A program made the position numbers and the translations under genes. The notes beneath the pieces were generated by a model. That model searched no databases. It was not told where the DNA came from and saw nothing but the letters and a program-made list of their open reading frames with translations. From Thauera sp. 2A1 (lineage in GTDB: Bacteria; Pseudomonadota; Gammaproteobacteria; Burkholderiales; Rhodocyclaceae), in the NCBI RefSeq assembly GCF_009469595.2, contig NZ_SSXV01000020.1, forward strand, positions 28,161-92,160: DNA of 64,000 nucleotides, given 5' to 3'. Each line of letters starts with the position of its first letter. The first letter of the stretch is position 1. Positions 32,769 to 42,661 of this stretch are shown here, piece by piece.

Positions 32769-35700
32769 ATGGCGTTCGCTTCCGTCCACCTGCGCCCGGT
32801 GGCGCCGCGCAACCGGCCTCCGAGCCAGTGGCTGCGCCTTGCGCTCCCCCTGTTACTGATCTCGCTGCTGATCGGTGCCCTGAGCGCCGCTGCCTATCGC
32901 TACCTCGGGGGCGAGATCCGCCACGAGACGCATCGCACCCTGGCCGTCATCGCCGAACAGAAACGCCAGTCGATCGAAGCTTCGCTGGCCGAGATCAGGC
33001 TCGACGCGCAGTTGTACTTTTCCGGCCACTCGCGCATCGAGCAGGACTTTGCGCAGTGGTTGCGTACCGGGCGGCGCGACGACGCCGCGCTCGAGCGCAT
33101 GCAGGGGTTCATGAATGCGGTGGCGCAGGCGCGCGCCTGGGCCGGCATCGCGGTGCTGGACGGCAGCGGTGAGCGCGTCGCGATGGCTGGCGATGCCGAG
33201 CTGAGCGGTCACGACGCGGTGATCGCCGACATCATGCGGCGGCCGCGGCTCGAATTCGTCGATCTACACCGCAATGCGCACGGCCTCGTCCAGTATGGTG
33301 TGCTCGTGCCGATCCGCGCCAGCGTCGGCGGCGCGCCGCAGGGCGTGGCCTACGTGGCCTTGCGCGCCGATTCGCTGCTCTACCCGATGGTGGGCTCCTG
33401 GCCGGTGCCGACGCGCACCGCGGAAACCTATCTCGTGCGCCGGGACGGCGATGCGGTGCGCTTCCTGACGCCGCTGCGCCATCGGCAGGACGCGGCGCTC
33501 GCGCTGGTCAAGCCGCTGGGGACGCCGGCGCTGCCGGCTGCGCGCGCAGTGAAGGGCGAGCGCGGCATCATCGAAGGCGGCCGCGACTACCGCGGCGTGG
33601 CGGTGCTGGCGTACGCATCGGCGGTGGCCGGAACCCCATGGATCATGCTCGCCGAGATCGACGAGCTGGAAGCCTATTCCGGCATCCGCACGCTGACCTG
33701 GGGTATGGGCGTGCTGCTGGGCACGGTGCTGCTGATGATCTATTCGTCCGGTTACCTGTTGTGGCGCCGCGACCGCCAGCGCCGCGAACTCGCCGCGCTG
33801 CAGGCGCGCCAGACGGCCGAGGCGCGCTTCCGCGTGATCTTCGAGCAGGCGCCGCTCGGCGTGGTGCTGCTCGATCCGCGCAGCGGCTGCATCACCGAGG
33901 CGAACCAGCGCTTCGCCGACATCGTCGGCCGCAGCCCGGCCGAGCTGGTCGGCGTGGAGCCTGCCGGCTTCACCCACCCGGACGACGTCGACGAGAGCCG
34001 CGACAAGGTCAGGCGCCTGGGCGCGGGCGAGATCGGGGGCTACCGCATCAACAAGCGCTACCTGCGGCCGGACGGCAGCGTCGTGTGGGTCAGCCTCACC
34101 TTCGCGCCGGTGCGGGTGGAGACCGAGGAGGCGCCGCGCTACCTCGGCATCGTCGAGGACATCACCGCGCGCAAGCAGATGGAGGAGCGCCTGCGCATCA
34201 GCGAGGAGCGCCATCGCCTGCTGGCGGACAACGCCATCGACGTCATCGTCACGCTGGACCTGGACGGCCGCTTCTCCTACGTCAGTCCCTCGGTCGAGCG
34301 CCTGCGCGGCTACACCGCCGACGAGGCGCTGCGGCAGACGCTGGACGAGGTCCTGACGCCGGACTCGCTCAACAAGGCGCGGGCCTACCTCGCCAGCCTT
34401 CGCGCCAGCCTGGCCAACGGGGGCGCGCTCGAGACCTTCCGCGGCGAGCTGGAGCACTGCTGCAAGGACGGCAGCACGGTGTGGGCGGACGTCACCGCCA
34501 GCCCCATCCTGAGCGCCGACGGCAGCTTCGTCGAGATCCTCGGCGTCACCCGCGACATCAGCGAGCGCATGCGCCACGAGCGCGAGCTGCAGCAGGCCTA
34601 CGAAACCGCCGAGGCGGCCAACGCGGCCAAGAGCGAGTTCCTCGCGCACATGAGCCACGAGATCCGCACGCCGATGAATGCGGTGCTCGGCCTGGCGCAG
34701 GTGCTCGAACGCGAGCCGCTGGCCGACAACCAGCGCGAGATGGTCGAGCGCATCCGCAGCGCCGGCCAGTCGCTGCTGGCCATCCTCAACGACGTGCTCG
34801 ACCTGTCCAAGATCGAGGCCGGCCAGTTGCGCATCGAGCCGCGCCCGTTCGAGCTGGGCGCGCTGCTGGCCAACCTCGACAGCCTGATGGGGCAGACCGC
34901 GCGCGCCAAGGGGCTGGTGCTGCGCACCTACGCGCCGGCCACGCCGTTGGGCCCGCTGGTGGGCGACGGCCTGCGCCTGGAGCAGGTGCTGTTCAACCTC
35001 ACCGGCAACGCGATCAAGTTCACCGAGCAGGGCGAAGTGGCGCTGCTGGTGCAGGTGCGCGACAGCAGCGCGTCGGCGGTGCGGCTGCGCTTCGAGGTGC
35101 GCGACAGCGGCATCGGCATCGCCCCCGAGGCGCTGCAACGGCTGTTCGCGCCCTTCACCCAGGCCGATGCCGGCATCGGCCGCCGCTACGGCGGCACCGG
35201 GCTGGGGCTGTCGATCTGCAAGCGCCTGGTCGAGCTGATGGGGGGTGAGATCGGCGCCGAAAGCCAGCTCGGCCACGGCAGCGTGTTCTGGTTCGAATTG
35301 CCGTTCGCGCGCGCGGCCGAAGCCGACGCGCCGCCTGCGCCCGTCCGGTCGGCGGCACAGTCGGCCGGACCGCGGCTGGCTGGCGCCCATGTGCTGGTGG
35401 TCGACGACAGCGCGATGAACCGGGACCTGGTCGAGCGCGCTCTCAGGCTCGAGGGCGCCACCGCGACGCTGGCGGCAGACGGCCAGCAGGCGGTGCAGTT
35501 GCTGAAGACGAGGTCGCAGGGCTTCGACGCGGTGCTGATGGACGTGCAGATGCCGGTGATGGACGGGCTCAGCGCGATGCGCTTCATCCGCGCCGAGCTC
35601 GGCCTGCGCGAGCTGCCCATCATCGCCTTCACCGCCGGCGTGCGCGAGGATCAGCAGGCCGCGGCGCGCGACGCCGGCGCCAACGACGTGCTGCCCAAGC

Positions 35701-36200
35701 CGATGGACCTCGAGCAGATGGCGCAGGTGCTGGCGCGCTGGCTCGATGCCGGCCCGCGTGCTGCGGGCACTGCGTCCGCAGGCCCGATGCCGGCGGCGGC
35801 CGAGTCGGCCGGAGCGCCGCTGCCGGCAGCCGCTGCGACGACGGCCGCGCTTACCGACGGCTTTCCCGCCATCCCCGGCATCGACCGTGCGCGCGTGGTG
35901 CAGCGCCTGGGCAAGGATCCGGCGATGTTCCTCGGCCTGCTGGAGCTGTTCTTCGAGGACAACGCCGAGGCGGTGCCCAAAACGCGCGAGGATCTCGCCC
36001 GCGGCGATCGCGAAGCGGCCGCGCGCCGCATGCACACGCTGCGCAGCAATGCGGGCTTCATCTGCGCGCTGGACCTGATGGAATCGGCCGGTGCGCTGGA
36101 GCAGGCGATCGAGCAGGGCGCCAACGACATCGATGCGCGGCTCGACACCCTCGGTCGCCAGATCGACGCGCTGCAGGAGGCGAGCGGTCCCTGGCGGTGA
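32769..36200 (+). CDS. Hybrid sensor histidine kinase with PAS domains, receiver and HPt
   Basis: 1143 residues. Membrane segment ~24-42, periplasmic cache-like sensor ~45-290, second membrane segment ~310-330, two PAS domains (~350-475 and 480-605). HisKA has phospho-His 630 (AHMSHEIRTPMN). The HATPase has LTGNAIKFT, DSGIGI and GGTGLGLSIC. The receiver (VLVVDDSAMNRD, phospho-Asp 925 in LMDVQMPVMDG) is followed by a C-terminal HPt with His 1089 (RMHTLRSNAG). A full phosphorelay in one chain. The output regulator is not adjacent. Gene overlap and spacing tie it to the M23 peptidase, so it may sense envelope state, which is inference. Confidence 0.95.
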   Translation: MAFASVHLRPVAPRNRPPSQWLRLALPLLLISLLIGALSAAAYRYLGGEIRHETHRTLAVIAEQKRQSIEASLAEIRLDAQLYFSGHSRIEQDFAQWLRTGRRDDAALERMQGFMNAVAQARAWAGIAVLDGSGERVAMAGDAELSGHDAVIADIMRRPRLEFVDLHRNAHGLVQYGVLVPIRASVGGAPQGVAYVALRADSLLYPMVGSWPVPTRTAETYLVRRDGDAVRFLTPLRHRQDAALALVKPLGTPALPAARAVKGERGIIEGGRDYRGVAVLAYASAVAGTPWIMLAEIDELEAYSGIRTLTWGMGVLLGTVLLMIYSSGYLLWRRDRQRRELAALQARQTAEARFRVIFEQAPLGVVLLDPRSGCITEANQRFADIVGRSPAELVGVEPAGFTHPDDVDESRDKVRRLGAGEIGGYRINKRYLRPDGSVVWVSLTFAPVRVETEEAPRYLGIVEDITARKQMEERLRISEERHRLLADNAIDVIVTLDLDGRFSYVSPSVERLRGYTADEALRQTLDEVLTPDSLNKARAYLASLRASLANGGALETFRGELEHCCKDGSTVWADVTASPILSADGSFVEILGVTRDISERMRHERELQQAYETAEAANAAKSEFLAHMSHEIRTPMNAVLGLAQVLEREPLADNQREMVERIRSAGQSLLAILNDVLDLSKIEAGQLRIEPRPFELGALLANLDSLMGQTARAKGLVLRTYAPATPLGPLVGDGLRLEQVLFNLTGNAIKFTEQGEVALLVQVRDSSASAVRLRFEVRDSGIGIAPEALQRLFAPFTQADAGIGRRYGGTGLGLSICKRLVELMGGEIGAESQLGHGSVFWFELPFARAAEADAPPAPVRSAAQSAGPRLAGAHVLVVDDSAMNRDLVERALRLEGATATLAADGQQAVQLLKTRSQGFDAVLMDVQMPVMDGLSAMRFIRAELGLRELPIIAFTAGVREDQQAAARDAGANDVLPKPMDLEQMAQVLARWLDAGPRAAGTASAGPMPAAAESAGAPLPAAAATTAALTDGFPAIPGIDRARVVQRLGKDPAMFLGLLELFFEDNAEAVPKTREDLARGDREAAARRMHTLRSNAGFICALDLMESAGALEQAIEQGANDIDARLDTLGRQIDALQEASGPWR

Positions 36201-36332
36201 TCGGCCCCCGGAGGTGAGCGCACGCGATCGCCGGTGAAGCCCGCTGTGCCTGCAGCATCCTCCGGCGCAGGACGGAATTGACCTCGCGGTCGTCCGGGCT
36301 ATGCTGAACAGGTTCGGGAAAGGGAGGGATGC

Positions 36333-37313
36333 ATGGCAAGGCTTTCGATCTGGGTGTGCATGCTGGGACTCGTCGCGTCGACTTGCGTGCTCGGCGCGGC
36401 CGACGCTGCGCAGGTTTCCGTCCCGGGCACGCGCGTTGAACTGCAACCGCCGGAAGGCTTCAAGCCGTCCGGGCGTTTTCCAGGCTTCGAGCACGCTGCG
36501 CAGGGCGCCTCGATCATGGTCACCGAGATGCCCGCAGGGTACGCGCAATTGCGCGCCGCCTTCACCCGCGAAGGGCTGGCGTCGCGTGGCATGCAGCTCA
36601 TCGAGGCGCAGGAGGTCATGTTGGCCGGCACTCGCGCCCATCTCGCACAGGTGAGCCAGAGTGCCGGCGGCATCGAGTTCCGCAAGTGGATGCTGCTGGC
36701 GCCGAATGGCAGCGAGAGCGTGCTGGTGGTCGGCACCGTGCCGCGCGCGGCGCCCGCGGCATTCGGTGATGCGGTGCGCCGCGCAGTTCTGAGCACTTCG
36801 CTGAAGACCTCCGGCGAGGTCGATTCCAGGGCCGGCCTGCCGTTCGAGGTCGACGCAGGCTCGCGACTCAAGGTCGCACGGCGCATGGGCAACATGCTGC
36901 TGCTCAACCCTGGCGGGACGATGACGCGCGCGTCGCCGGAGGAACCCCTGTACGTCGTCGGGCCCTCCGTCGGCGGGGCCGCGATTGGCGATCTGCAGCG
37001 CTTTGCCGAGCAGCGCGCACGACAGACCGCGGAGATCTCCGCCCTGCGCGGCATGCAGGGGCGCAGGCTGAAAGTGGATGGCCTCGAGGCCTACGAGATC
37101 GTGGCCGATGCGAGCGACCTGCGCAGCGGCTTGCCGCTGCGCTTCTATCAGGTCATCGCGCCCGATGGTACCGGCTACTTCATGTTCCAGGGCCTCGTCG
37201 GCAGCGGTAGCGCGGATCAGTATCTGGCGGAGTTTCGTCGCCTCACCGAGTCGTTCCGCCGCCGCGAGGCGACGGTCGCGAACGAGGCCGGCGCTGCGGC
37301 GGCCGGCCGCTAG
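36333..37313 (+). CDS. Secreted protein of unknown function
   Basis: 326 residues with a signal peptide (MARLSIWVCMLGLVASTCVLGAADA). The first block, VSVPGTRVELQPPEGFKPSGRFPGFEHAAQGASIMVTEMP, resembles DcrB/DUF1795-like folds, and the layout appears duplicated, with a second similar half from ~residue 165. There is no catalytic motif. The C-terminus is Ala-rich. It probably acts in the periplasm; the function is unknown. Confidence 0.65.
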   Translation: MARLSIWVCMLGLVASTCVLGAADAAQVSVPGTRVELQPPEGFKPSGRFPGFEHAAQGASIMVTEMPAGYAQLRAAFTREGLASRGMQLIEAQEVMLAGTRAHLAQVSQSAGGIEFRKWMLLAPNGSESVLVVGTVPRAAPAAFGDAVRRAVLSTSLKTSGEVDSRAGLPFEVDAGSRLKVARRMGNMLLLNPGGTMTRASPEEPLYVVGPSVGGAAIGDLQRFAEQRARQTAEISALRGMQGRRLKVDGLEAYEIVADASDLRSGLPLRFYQVIAPDGTGYFMFQGLVGSGSADQYLAEFRRLTESFRRREATVANEAGAAAAGR

Positions 37314-37419
37314 GCGGCGCCTCGCCCGTCCGTGTACATGGCAGCCCCGTCAGTGCCTGGCACGGGCTGCACGGGCGGGTGCCGGGGCGGCGGGCGGTCT
37401 CCGGATCCCCGCGGCGGGC

Positions 37420-39240
37420 TCACAGCTTGAACAGGATCGTCAGTACCAGGCCGAGGTAGAGGGCGAGCCACGGCCAGCGAGGCTCGCTGGCGGAGACGAC
37501 CACATGCCAGCCGACGAATGCGACCACGGCCAGCAGCGCTGGCCAGATCAGCAGCCAGTCGGCCCAGGTCGATGCATTTTCGTAGCGCGCCCGCGGCCTG
37601 TCGGTGTCTCGCGGGTAGGCAGATGCATCCGGGTTCGGGCTCAGCAGGAAATCCGTAATCTCGGGAATGCGACCCAGCATGGCATCGTGGCCGCCCAGGA
37701 TGTACCTGACTTCCGTGAAGCCTGGCGGCTGGTGGTCGAAGCCATTGAACCCGGCGCTGCCGATGTCGTTGTCCAGCAATGCGTATATCCATCGCGGCTC
37801 GAAGAAGCGCGGAAACAGCGAAACCACCCAGTCGTCGGCTGCCACGTAGTTGAGCACCCGCGAAACCTGCCTGTTCTTGAAAACGGCTGGCCAGTCGTAT
37901 TGTTTGCGCACGACGCTGCCGCCGAGCGCGACGCGATCGACCTGCAGCGAACCGTAGTCCCTGAGGGCCGCGGCGAGCAGGTAAGTGCCGTTGCTGTGGC
38001 CCACGAAATGCACGTGCCGGGCTTTCGGGTAACGGGCCAGCGTCTCGGTGTACTCATCCATGAACCACTTGACGTACTTGTCCCGTCCTGGCTGGAAAAG
38101 GAAGGGGCCCATGCCGAAATAGCCGTACCGGATCGAGGCGACGACGAGCTTTTCGTGCGCCCCGGCGAGTTCCTTGAAGCGCGCCTGCAAGGCTTGCTCG
38201 AAGGCGGCGGCCCATTCGCCGCGGTCGCGAATCCCATGCACCACGAAGACGATGTGGCTGACGTCGTCGTCGGTGTTGAAGGCTTGCTCCTCGTTTGCGC
38301 GCTTCACCTCCCCGAAGTCGCGGGTGGCGGCGAGCAGGAATTTGTCGCGGCGGTAGTCCCCCATCTTCAGCTCGCCGTAGGCGGTCGGATCGGAAAAATT
38401 CGAGATGTCCGCATGGCCCGTTCCGCGCACGCGAAGCCAGGCGAAGTTCGCCGAGGCCATCGCGCGGAGGTCCTTGTTGTCGGCATCGCTCACGACGTCG
38501 TCGATGTCGCCGAGCAGTTGCACGATCTCGATCGGCTTCGCCGATGCAGACTGGAAATGCCGCATCCACTCCAGGCGCAGGTTGGCGACGAAGGGCGCTC
38601 CCGTCTCGGCCGCCATGATCAGCTTCCCGGTGCCGGTGAGCCGGCCGAACCAGGAGCCGGACCAGAAGGCCACCCAGCGTCCCCCGCTCATGTCCGCAGG
38701 CTTGTGTTTTGAAATGTCCCAGCCCCGGTTCATTCCCGCCAGCAGCACCATGCGCGACACTGCTTCCGGCCACCTTGCGCCGTCGTGCGTCCCCTGCAGG
38801 TAGGCCTGGCGGACGATCAGCGCGCCGAGACTCTGGCCGATGAGCACGACTCCGGTGTGCCGTCGAGGGTCGAAATGCCTGCCGATCTCCGCGCTCACGT
38901 TCGCTGCGAGCTTGCGCGGGTCGGCATTGGCGTACAGGGGCAGGCGGTTGAGCAGTGGAACGCCGGCAAGGAGGGTCGCCCGGTAGCGCAGGGTCAGCAC
39001 CGTGCCGCGAGGCGACAGCGCGGACCGGATCTGGGGCCAGTCCTTGCCCTGATCCAGCCCATGCACGACGACATACAGGGGCGCGCGGCCTGGTAGATGG
39101 CCTCCCGGCTCGTGCATCTCGGGCGTGACTCGCTCGTCCGGCGTCCGGTCCACGAGGCCGAGGCGGCCGATGACGACCATGATGAGGAGCGCGGCAAGCA
39201 CCAGGATCGGAAAGTAGCCAAGCATGCCCTTGCTCCTCAT
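37420..39240 (-). CDS. Tandem alpha/beta-hydrolase, membrane-anchored
   Basis: 606 residues. An N-terminal membrane anchor (~8-24) is followed by two hydrolase domains in one chain: the first has YVVVHGLDQ and lipase box GQSLG (135-139), the second [14 protein letters not shown] and GHSNG (414-418). A C-terminal hydrophobic pair (~568-605) follows. Both nucleophile elbows keep Gly-x-Ser-x-Gly. The domains are not obvious duplicates of each other beyond the fold. The two active sites probably face one compartment. Substrate unknown; lipase/esterase is the broad class. Confidence 0.7.
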   Translation of the reverse strand: MRSKGMLGYFPILVLAALLIMVVIGRLGLVDRTPDERVTPEMHEPGGHLPGRAPLYVVVHGLDQGKDWPQIRSALSPRGTVLTLRYRATLLAGVPLLNRLPLYANADPRKLAANVSAEIGRHFDPRRHTGVVLIGQSLGALIVRQAYLQGTHDGARWPEAVSRMVLLAGMNRGWDISKHKPADMSGGRWVAFWSGSWFGRLTGTGKLIMAAETGAPFVANLRLEWMRHFQSASAKPIEIVQLLGDIDDVVSDADNKDLRAMASANFAWLRVRGTGHADISNFSDPTAYGELKMGDYRRDKFLLAATRDFGEVKRANEEQAFNTDDDVSHIVFVVHGIRDRGEWAAAFEQALQARFKELAGAHEKLVVASIRYGYFGMGPFLFQPGRDKYVKWFMDEYTETLARYPKARHVHFVGHSNGTYLLAAALRDYGSLQVDRVALGGSVVRKQYDWPAVFKNRQVSRVLNYVAADDWVVSLFPRFFEPRWIYALLDNDIGSAGFNGFDHQPPGFTEVRYILGGHDAMLGRIPEITDFLLSPNPDASAYPRDTDRPRARYENASTWADWLLIWPALLAVVAFVGWHVVVSASEPRWPWLALYLGLVLTILFKL

Positions 39241-39449
39241 GGGTGCGCGCCCCTTGTCGGCGACCGAAACGATGCATTCATCTTGGCATGCGGTCCGGCG
39301 CCCTGCCAGCCGATGTCCCGGGCATGCGGCGCCGTTCCCCGGTCGGCTCCAGGATGCCTGGATCGAGCCGAGTCGACAGGCTCGCGTTAGACTCTCGCCG
39401 AGGGTCCCTCGCCGGGGGACGGGTACATCGCAGCCAAGTCCCGCTTCCC

Positions 39450-40625
39450 ATGCAACCCGTCGTCGTCATCGTCATCGCGCAGTTGTTCGGCACCTCGCTG
39501 TGGTTCTCGGCCAACAGTGCGGCCGACGACCTGATCCGCAACTGGGGCATCGCGCCGGCCGATATCGGCACGATGACCAACGCGGTGCAACTGGGCTTCA
39601 TCCTCGGCACACTGGCCTTCGCCTTTTCCGGCCTCGCGGACCGCTTCGCCGCCAGCCGCATCTTTGCCGTGTGCGCGGCGCTGGGCGCGCTCGGCAATGC
39701 GGCTTTCGCGCTGTTCGCCCACGACCTGGCGACGGGCGTGCCGCTGCGCTTTGCCGTCGGCCTGTGCCTGGCGGGCGTCTATCCGCTGGGCATGAAGCTG
39801 GTGGTGACCTGGGTACCGGAGCGCGCCGGGGCGGCGCTGGCGTGGCTGGTGGGCATGCTGACCCTGGGTTCGGCGCTGCCGCACGGCATCCGCGTGGCCG
39901 GCGGCGGGCTGCCGTGGCAGGTGACGATCCTGGTGTCGTCGGGCCTCGCGCTGGCGGCAGCGGCCATGGTGTTCCGCCTCGGCGACGGGCCGCACCTGGC
40001 GCGCCGCGCCGGCGCCGCCACGCTGCACCTCGGGCGGGTGCTTTACAGCTTCTCGATCCCCGCCTTCCGCGCCTCTGCGCTGGGCTATTTCGGCCACCAG
40101 TGGGAGTTGTATGCCTTCTGGACGCTGGTGCCGGCCCTGGTGGCGGGCAGCGGGCTGGCCGCGCCCGGCAGCGCGGCGCTGTCCGGGCTGTCGTTCGCCA
40201 TCGTCGGCATCGGCGCGCTGGGCTGCATCGCCGGCGGGCGCCTGAGCCACCGCATCGGCAGCGCGCGTGTCGCGGCGATCGCGCTGGCGCTGTCGGCGGC
40301 GTGCTGCGCGCTGTTTCCGCTGGCGGTCGATCTGCCCGGTTGGCTGAAGCTCGCGCTGCTGCTGGCGTGGGGTGCCAGCGTGGTGGCCGATTCGCCGCAT
40401 TTCTCGGCGCTGTCGGCGCGCGCCAGCCCGCCCGAACTCGTCGGCAGCGCACTCGCCCTGCAGAACGCGATCGGCTTTGCCATCACCATGGTGTCGATCC
40501 AGCTCGGTACGCGCTGGATCGGCGACTGGCACGCGCACATCGCCTGGCTGCTGCTGCCCGGTCCGCTGTTCGGCCTGCTGGGCCTGATGCCGCTGTGGCG
40601 CCGCGGCGAGGCCCCGGCCGGCTGA
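39450..40625 (+). CDS. MFS transporter
   Basis: 391 residues and about twelve hydrophobic segments. N-terminus [32 protein letters not shown], then the loop [12 protein letters not shown] in place of the classical G-x-L-(S/A)-D-R-x-G-R motif. Members with this start are often annotated as CynX/NarK-like. Substrate not evident. No regulator is adjacent. Confidence 0.85.
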   Translation: MQPVVVIVIAQLFGTSLWFSANSAADDLIRNWGIAPADIGTMTNAVQLGFILGTLAFAFSGLADRFAASRIFAVCAALGALGNAAFALFAHDLATGVPLRFAVGLCLAGVYPLGMKLVVTWVPERAGAALAWLVGMLTLGSALPHGIRVAGGGLPWQVTILVSSGLALAAAAMVFRLGDGPHLARRAGAATLHLGRVLYSFSIPAFRASALGYFGHQWELYAFWTLVPALVAGSGLAAPGSAALSGLSFAIVGIGALGCIAGGRLSHRIGSARVAAIALALSAACCALFPLAVDLPGWLKLALLLAWGASVVADSPHFSALSARASPPELVGSALALQNAIGFAITMVSIQLGTRWIGDWHAHIAWLLLPGPLFGLLGLMPLWRRGEAPAG

Positions 40626-40839
40626 CTGCGTTCAGCGCGTTGCGGAACCGGTGGCGAGCGCGCCACGACGATCGTTGCCTGGCTGGCGCGACGGGCCGGC
40701 AAGCCCGAGGCACGCCGGGCGGCCGATCTCCCGCCTCCATTTGTCAATTCTTGCGAAACGAACAATCAAGGGAGTGCCGGTTTATTGATGTGAGCGGTGC
40801 GAATAAAATCACTAGCCGTATTCGTGCCGCAGTCCGCCC

Positions 40840-42033
40840 ATGTCGTCGCCCCTCGTCATCCTGATCCTGTCCCTGCTGCTCGGCCTGCAGCCGATCACCA
40901 CCGATCTTTACCTGCCGGCGCTGCCCGCCCTGACCGAGGCTTTCGGCACCGTGCCGGCGCGCGCGCAACTGACGCTCACCGCGCTGCTGCTCGCTTTCGG
41001 CCTGTCACAACTGGTGTGGGGGCCGGTGTCGGACGCGGTGGGGCGGCGCAAGGTGCTGCTGGTCGGACTGGCCGGCTACACGCTGGCGGCGGTCGGCAGC
41101 GCGCTGGCCGCGTCGATCGAGGCGCTGGTGGTGTGGCGCACCGTGCAGGGCGCCTGCATGGGCGCGGGCACCGTGTGTGCGCGTGCCATCGTGCGCGACC
41201 TCTATGCACCGGAGCAGGGCGCGCGTGCGATGAGCAAGGGCCTGTCGGGGCTGGGCGTGGCCGCCTGCCTGAGCCCGCCGCTGGGCGGCCTGGTCGCTGA
41301 GTTGTTAGGGTGGCGCGCCGCGCTGATGTCGCTGGTGCTGTTCGGGGCGGCCACGCTGTTCGTGATCGCGCGCCATTTCGACGAGACACTGCAGGAGCGG
41401 AATCCCGAAGCGCTGCGGCCGGCCTTGCTGGCAGGCACTGTGGGCCACATCCTGGGCAACGGCACCTTCTGGGCCTTCACGCTGCTGTCCTCCGCTTCGT
41501 TCGGTGGGCTGTTCAGCTTTCTGGCTTCATCTTCCTTCGTCTTCATCAAGCTGTTCGGCTTTTCGTCGACGGCCTACGGCATGGTGCTGCTGTCGCTGTC
41601 GGCCTTCTACATCACCGGCACCATGCTGTGCCGGCGCATGTTGCTGCGCATCGGCGTGCAGGGCGCGGTGCGGGTGGGCGGGCTGCTGTCCCTGTGCGGC
41701 GGCGGGCTGATGGTTGCGCTGCTGCTGGCGGGCGTGAACAGCCCGTGGGCGGTGATGGCGCCGGCGTGGATCTACATGCTGGGCCACGGCATCCACCAGC
41801 CCTGCGGGCAGAGCGGGGCGATCGGCCCCTTTCCCGGCGCCGCCGGCGCCGCTTCGGCCTTGGCCGGCTTCCTGATGATGGTGGTGGCGTTCGGTGCCGG
41901 CAGTTGGATGGGAGCGCACATGGACGGCACGGCGGCGCCGTTGATCGAGGGCATGGCGTTCTGGAGTGTCACGGTGGCGCTGGTGGCGTGGATCCTGGTG
42001 CAGCGCACTGGCCCCCGGGCGGCATCGCGCTGA
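40840..42033 (+). CDS. Bcr/CflA-type drug efflux MFS transporter
   Basis: 397 residues, twelve helices. The Bcr/CflA signature is present: LLGLQPITTDLYLPALPALTEAFG, then LVWGPVSDAVGRRKVLLVGLAGYTLAAVGSALA (motif A) and CARAIVRDLYAP. These pumps export drugs or metabolites by proton antiport. A MarR regulator follows 130 bp downstream on the same strand and probably controls it. Confidence 0.9.
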   Translation: MSSPLVILILSLLLGLQPITTDLYLPALPALTEAFGTVPARAQLTLTALLLAFGLSQLVWGPVSDAVGRRKVLLVGLAGYTLAAVGSALAASIEALVVWRTVQGACMGAGTVCARAIVRDLYAPEQGARAMSKGLSGLGVAACLSPPLGGLVAELLGWRAALMSLVLFGAATLFVIARHFDETLQERNPEALRPALLAGTVGHILGNGTFWAFTLLSSASFGGLFSFLASSSFVFIKLFGFSSTAYGMVLLSLSAFYITGTMLCRRMLLRIGVQGAVRVGGLLSLCGGGLMVALLLAGVNSPWAVMAPAWIYMLGHGIHQPCGQSGAIGPFPGAAGAASALAGFLMMVVAFGAGSWMGAHMDGTAAPLIEGMAFWSVTVALVAWILVQRTGPRAASR

Positions 42034-42163
42034 GGCGCGCAAGCGCATGCGGCCGGGGTGGTGTGCTCGGCGGCGGGAGCGTAGGGATATACTTCCACAT
42101 TGAAATGATTAAGCAGGCTGTGCCGCTTCGCGGCAACCAGACGCGCCAACGACCGACGCCACC

Positions 42164-42634
42164 ATGACCACGAGAAAAACCAACCGCTTCCTGCCCGACA
42201 GCGAATCTTTCCGCTACGAGGATTTCCCCTTCTACTGGCTCGCGCGGGTACATGCCACCTATGCGCTCGAGATGGAGCGTGTGTTGAAGAAGCTGGGTAC
42301 CGATATCCCGACCCGGCGCGTGCTGATGATGCTGCGCCTGCACGGCACGGTGAGCGTGTCGGAGCTGTCGACCCATTCCGTCATCAAGCTATCTACGCTG
42401 ACACGCATCATCCAGCGCATGCGCGAAGAGGCCCTGGTCGAGACGCGCACCAATGATGAGGACGCGCGCATCACCGACGTGTCCATCACGCCCAAGGGCG
42501 AGGAACTCGCCGACCGCATCCAGCAGGCGACGCGCAAGGTCTTCGCGAAGGGCTACCAGGGCCTCACCGAGGCGCAACTCGCCAAGTTCACCGAGACCCT
42601 GCAGGTGATCTTCAAGAACTTCACCGACGACTGA
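42164..42634 (+). CDS. MarR-family transcriptional regulator
   Basis: 156 residues. Winged helix: TDIPTRRVLMMLRLHGTVSVSELSTHSVIKLSTLTRIIQRMREEALVETRTNDEDARITDVSITPKGEEL, with the DxR wing motif (DEDARIT). The N-terminus (FRYEDFPFYWLARVHATYALEMERVLKKLG) provides the dimer helices. It most likely represses the upstream Bcr/CflA pump and responds to a small aromatic ligand. Confidence 0.9.
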   Translation: MTTRKTNRFLPDSESFRYEDFPFYWLARVHATYALEMERVLKKLGTDIPTRRVLMMLRLHGTVSVSELSTHSVIKLSTLTRIIQRMREEALVETRTNDEDARITDVSITPKGEELADRIQQATRKVFAKGYQGLTEAQLAKFTETLQVIFKNFTDD

Positions 42635-42661
42635 GATCGTCGGCGCGCTTGGGTGCGGTGG

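Noticed and set aside
33264..36641. A very long open frame (over 1100 codons) on the minus strand opposite the hybrid kinase
   Set aside because: High GC makes long antisense frames common. Its protein is Arg/Gln/His-rich with no domain, while the plus strand encodes a textbook kinase.
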